64,000 nt of DNA, from NCBI RefSeq assembly GCF_039696035.1, contig NZ_CP155567.1, positions 2,785,001 to 2,849,000 of the forward strand, given 5' to 3'. Source of the DNA: Microbulbifer sp. SAOS-129_SWC (GTDB taxonomy: Bacteria > Pseudomonadota > Gammaproteobacteria > Pseudomonadales > Cellvibrionaceae). This document shows, in pieces, positions 62,328-64,000 of the stretch. The notes beneath the pieces were generated by a model. The model made no database searches and was not told the origin of the DNA. It worked only from the letters and a program-made list of their open reading frames with translations. Every line of letters begins with the position of its first letter. Position 1 is the stretch's first letter. The position numbers and the translations under genes were made by a program.

Positions 62328-63860
62328 TCAGACCTTGACCTGCGGCCGGCCCGGCTCGCTCCATTGCACGTGGAATTTCTGCTGTTCCGGGTAATCGACC
62401 CGCGAGAAGGTGTGGGCGCCAAAGAAGTCCCGCTGCCCCTGCAGCAGGTTGGCGGGCAGGGATTCAGTGCGGAAGGCGTCGTAGTAGCTGAGTGCCGATG
62501 ACAGCGCCGGCACCGGAATACCGTTCAGCGACGCATCGGCCACCGCCTGGCGCCAGTTGCCCTGGTGCTCGGCGATCTGCTCAATAAAGAAATCGTCCAG
62601 CAACAGGTTGGAAAGCTTGGTGTCGCGCTCGTAGGCGTCGCTGATCGACTGCAGGAATACCGCACGAATGATGCAGCCGGCGCGCCAGATACGCGCAATC
62701 TCGGCAAAGTTCAGTTGCCAGCCCTGCTCGCGCGCGGCCAGCTTCATCAGGTCAAAGCCCTGCGCGTAGACACAGATCTTGGCGCAGTAGAGGGCGTCGT
62801 GCAGGCGCGCGATCGCCTCGTCGCGGCTGGCTGCATCCACCGGCGCAACCGCCGGGCCGCTGAGTTTTTTCGCCGCGCGGCCGCGCAGCACCTTGCGGGT
62901 GGACAGCGCGCGGGCGTAGACCGCTTCGGCGATACTCGGCGCCGGGCAACCCACCTCGAGACTGCTGACCGCGGTCCACAGGCCGGTGCCCTTCTGCCCG
63001 GCGCGATCGAGGATCACATCCACCAGCGGCTTGCCGGTCTCCGCATCCTCGGTGGCCAGCACCTCGGCACTGATATTGATCAGGTAACTGTTCAGCGGGC
63101 CCTTGTTCCACTCGCGGAACACACCGGCAATCTCCGCCGGCGACATTTCCAGCGCACTGCGCATCACATGGTAGGCCTCGCAGATCATCTGCATATCGGC
63201 GTACTCGATACCGTTGTGCACCATTTTCACGAAGTGGCCGGAACCGATGGGGCCGATATAAGCCGCGCAGGGTTCGCCCTCCTTGACCGGGTTACCCGGC
63301 TCGAAGCGCTCGATCGGCTGGCCACTGGCCGGATCGACCTTGGCGGCGATCGCGTGCCAGACCGGCTCGATGCGGTTCCACGCATAGGGGTCGCCGCTCG
63401 GCATCAGCGACGGCCCGAAGCGCGCGCCCACTTCGCCACCGGAAACGGCAGTGGTAAAGAAGATCAGCTTGCCTTCGTAACGCTTGGCACGCGCCACCGA
63501 GTCGGTCCACAGGCTGTTGCCGGTATCGACGACGATGTCATCGGCCTTGAGGCCGGCATCGAGCAGTTTGTTGCAGACATCATCCACCGGCGCCCCGGCG
63601 GGCACGGAGAGAATAATCAGGTGCGGCGCCTTCACCTTGGCCAGCAACTCGGTGTAGGAGTTGCAGACCTCTACCCGCGGCGGCTGGTCGCCGCGTTCCT
63701 TTTTGTCCTGTTCCAGCAGCGCATTGAGGCGCCCCTGATCCAGGTCGAACGCGCAGACCCGGTAGCCATTGTCCGCCAGGTTCAGGATCAGGTTCTTGCC
63801 CATGACCCCGGCGCCGATAAAGCCTATGTCACAGAGTGAATCGCGCGGTGAATCTGGCAT
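62328..63860 (-). CDS. gnd: 6-phosphogluconate dehydrogenase (decarboxylating)
   Basis: This 510-residue protein has an N-terminal NADP-binding domain (CDIGFIGAGVMGKNLILNLADNGYRVCAFD, about residues 10-39), the catalytic helix with AVSGGEVGARFGPSLMPSGD, the active-site GSGHFVKMVHNGIEYADMQ (Lys and His) near residue 195, and the C-terminal domain through HTFSRVDYPEQQKFHVQW. The enzyme oxidises 6-phosphogluconate to ribulose 5-phosphate and CO2, giving NADPH. It matches the 480-510 residue family. The ATG at 63860 follows GGAG; an upstream frame starts too early. Confidence 0.95.
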   Translation of the reverse strand: MPDSPRDSLCDIGFIGAGVMGKNLILNLADNGYRVCAFDLDQGRLNALLEQDKKERGDQPPRVEVCNSYTELLAKVKAPHLIILSVPAGAPVDDVCNKLLDAGLKADDIVVDTGNSLWTDSVARAKRYEGKLIFFTTAVSGGEVGARFGPSLMPSGDPYAWNRIEPVWHAIAAKVDPASGQPIERFEPGNPVKEGEPCAAYIGPIGSGHFVKMVHNGIEYADMQMICEAYHVMRSALEMSPAEIAGVFREWNKGPLNSYLINISAEVLATEDAETGKPLVDVILDRAGQKGTGLWTAVSSLEVGCPAPSIAEAVYARALSTRKVLRGRAAKKLSGPAVAPVDAASRDEAIARLHDALYCAKICVYAQGFDLMKLAAREQGWQLNFAEIARIWRAGCIIRAVFLQSISDAYERDTKLSNLLLDDFFIEQIAEHQGNWRQAVADASLNGIPVPALSSALSYYDAFRTESLPANLLQGQRDFFGAHTFSRVDYPEQQKFHVQWSEPGRPQVKV

Positions 63861-64000
63861 GGAGCTCTCCGAAAAATGCTGACTGCTAGTGTTGGGGGCG
63901 CGGAGTATAGCAATAGCGGCGCGGCGCCGGGAGGCAGGACGCTTACCCCGAAGGCAGGCCCGTTTCGGCATAAACATTCCAACCGCCAAAACCAGTGCAG
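63861..64000. other. Upstream region of gnd at the window edge
   Basis: 140 bases lie upstream of the gnd start. The segment near 63885-63925 probably carries its promoter. No gene can be supported. Confidence 0.4.

Noticed and set aside
1..64000. tRNA, rRNA, insertion sequence or prophage
   Set aside because: No clover-leaf-like tRNA sequence, rRNA segment, transposase, integrase or phage structural gene was recognised on either strand. I could not run a covariance search, so a short non-coding RNA could be missed.

Overview
The window is GC-rich (about 60% or more by eye), densely coded and carries roughly 49 protein genes. I see no rRNA, tRNA, CRISPR array, insertion sequence or prophage. 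The gene content points to a marine, polymer-degrading gammaproteobacterium of the Cellvibrionales type; Microbulbifer is my best guess, inferred from protein styles rather than from any marker gene. The supporting genes are a TonB-dependent receptor, a GH97 alpha-glucosidase, secreted S8, M13 and M16 peptidases, RNase II, RdgC, a YeeN-type YebC protein and a GldA/GldFG-type ABC transporter.

Layout. 1-1.5 kb: the 5' part of an indolepyruvate ferredoxin oxidoreductase gene, divergent from an Lrp/AsnC regulator. 1.5-1.9 kb: two palindromic repeat elements. 1.9-7.1 kb: shikimate kinase, a hexapeptide acyltransferase, and an uncharacterised set of glycosyltransferase, methyltransferase, prenyltransferase-like and second methyltransferase genes. 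7.3-8.2 kb: an OmpW-like porin. 8.5-11.6 kb: a putrescine-catabolism pair (gamma-glutamylputrescine synthetase-like enzyme and class III aminotransferase). 11.7-23.2 kb: a cyanophycin-utilisation locus. 23.4-30.3 kb: small regulators and metabolic enzymes. 30.4-36 kb: MscS channel, a RimK ligase with a C-terminal RCK_C-like domain, and an M16 lipoprotein peptidase. 36.4-46 kb: leucine-type dehydrogenase, RNase II, PepD, a YebC-family protein and an M13 peptidase. 46-51 kb: DUF4340, GldFG fusion and GldA. 51.6-64 kb: YCF48-like repeat protein, an alkaline-phosphatase-superfamily hydrolase, S8 protease, GH97, HAD phosphatase, rdgC, GNAT, a DUF4136 lipoprotein and gnd.

The most interesting region is 11.7-23.2 kb. 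All its genes lie on the minus strand: a PPC-domain cyanophycinase, a TonB-dependent receptor, and then a tight run of YfcC-type permease, IadA-like isoaspartyl dipeptidase, GlxA/ArgR-type AraC regulator, a second secreted cyanophycinase and aspartate ammonia-lyase. Read as a pathway, extracellular cyanophycin (multi-L-arginyl-poly-L-aspartate) would be cut to beta-Asp-Arg, taken through the outer and inner membranes, and split to Asp and Arg. AspA would send Asp to fumarate plus ammonia. The neighbouring putrescine genes could take carbon from arginine. The IadA-like enzyme has lost one His of its metal-binding HxH motif and has Glu where E. coli IadA has the carbamylated Lys, so it may be a divergent, specialised dipeptidase.

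Other points of note are hairpin-rich dispersed repeats (1.5, 1.75, 9.9 and 18.2 kb), the RimK/RCK_C fusion beside MscS, and a 72-bp tail-to-tail coding overlap at 3.9 kb. Start codons were chosen by ribosome-binding sites, signal peptides and translational coupling where the longest frame was clearly too long.
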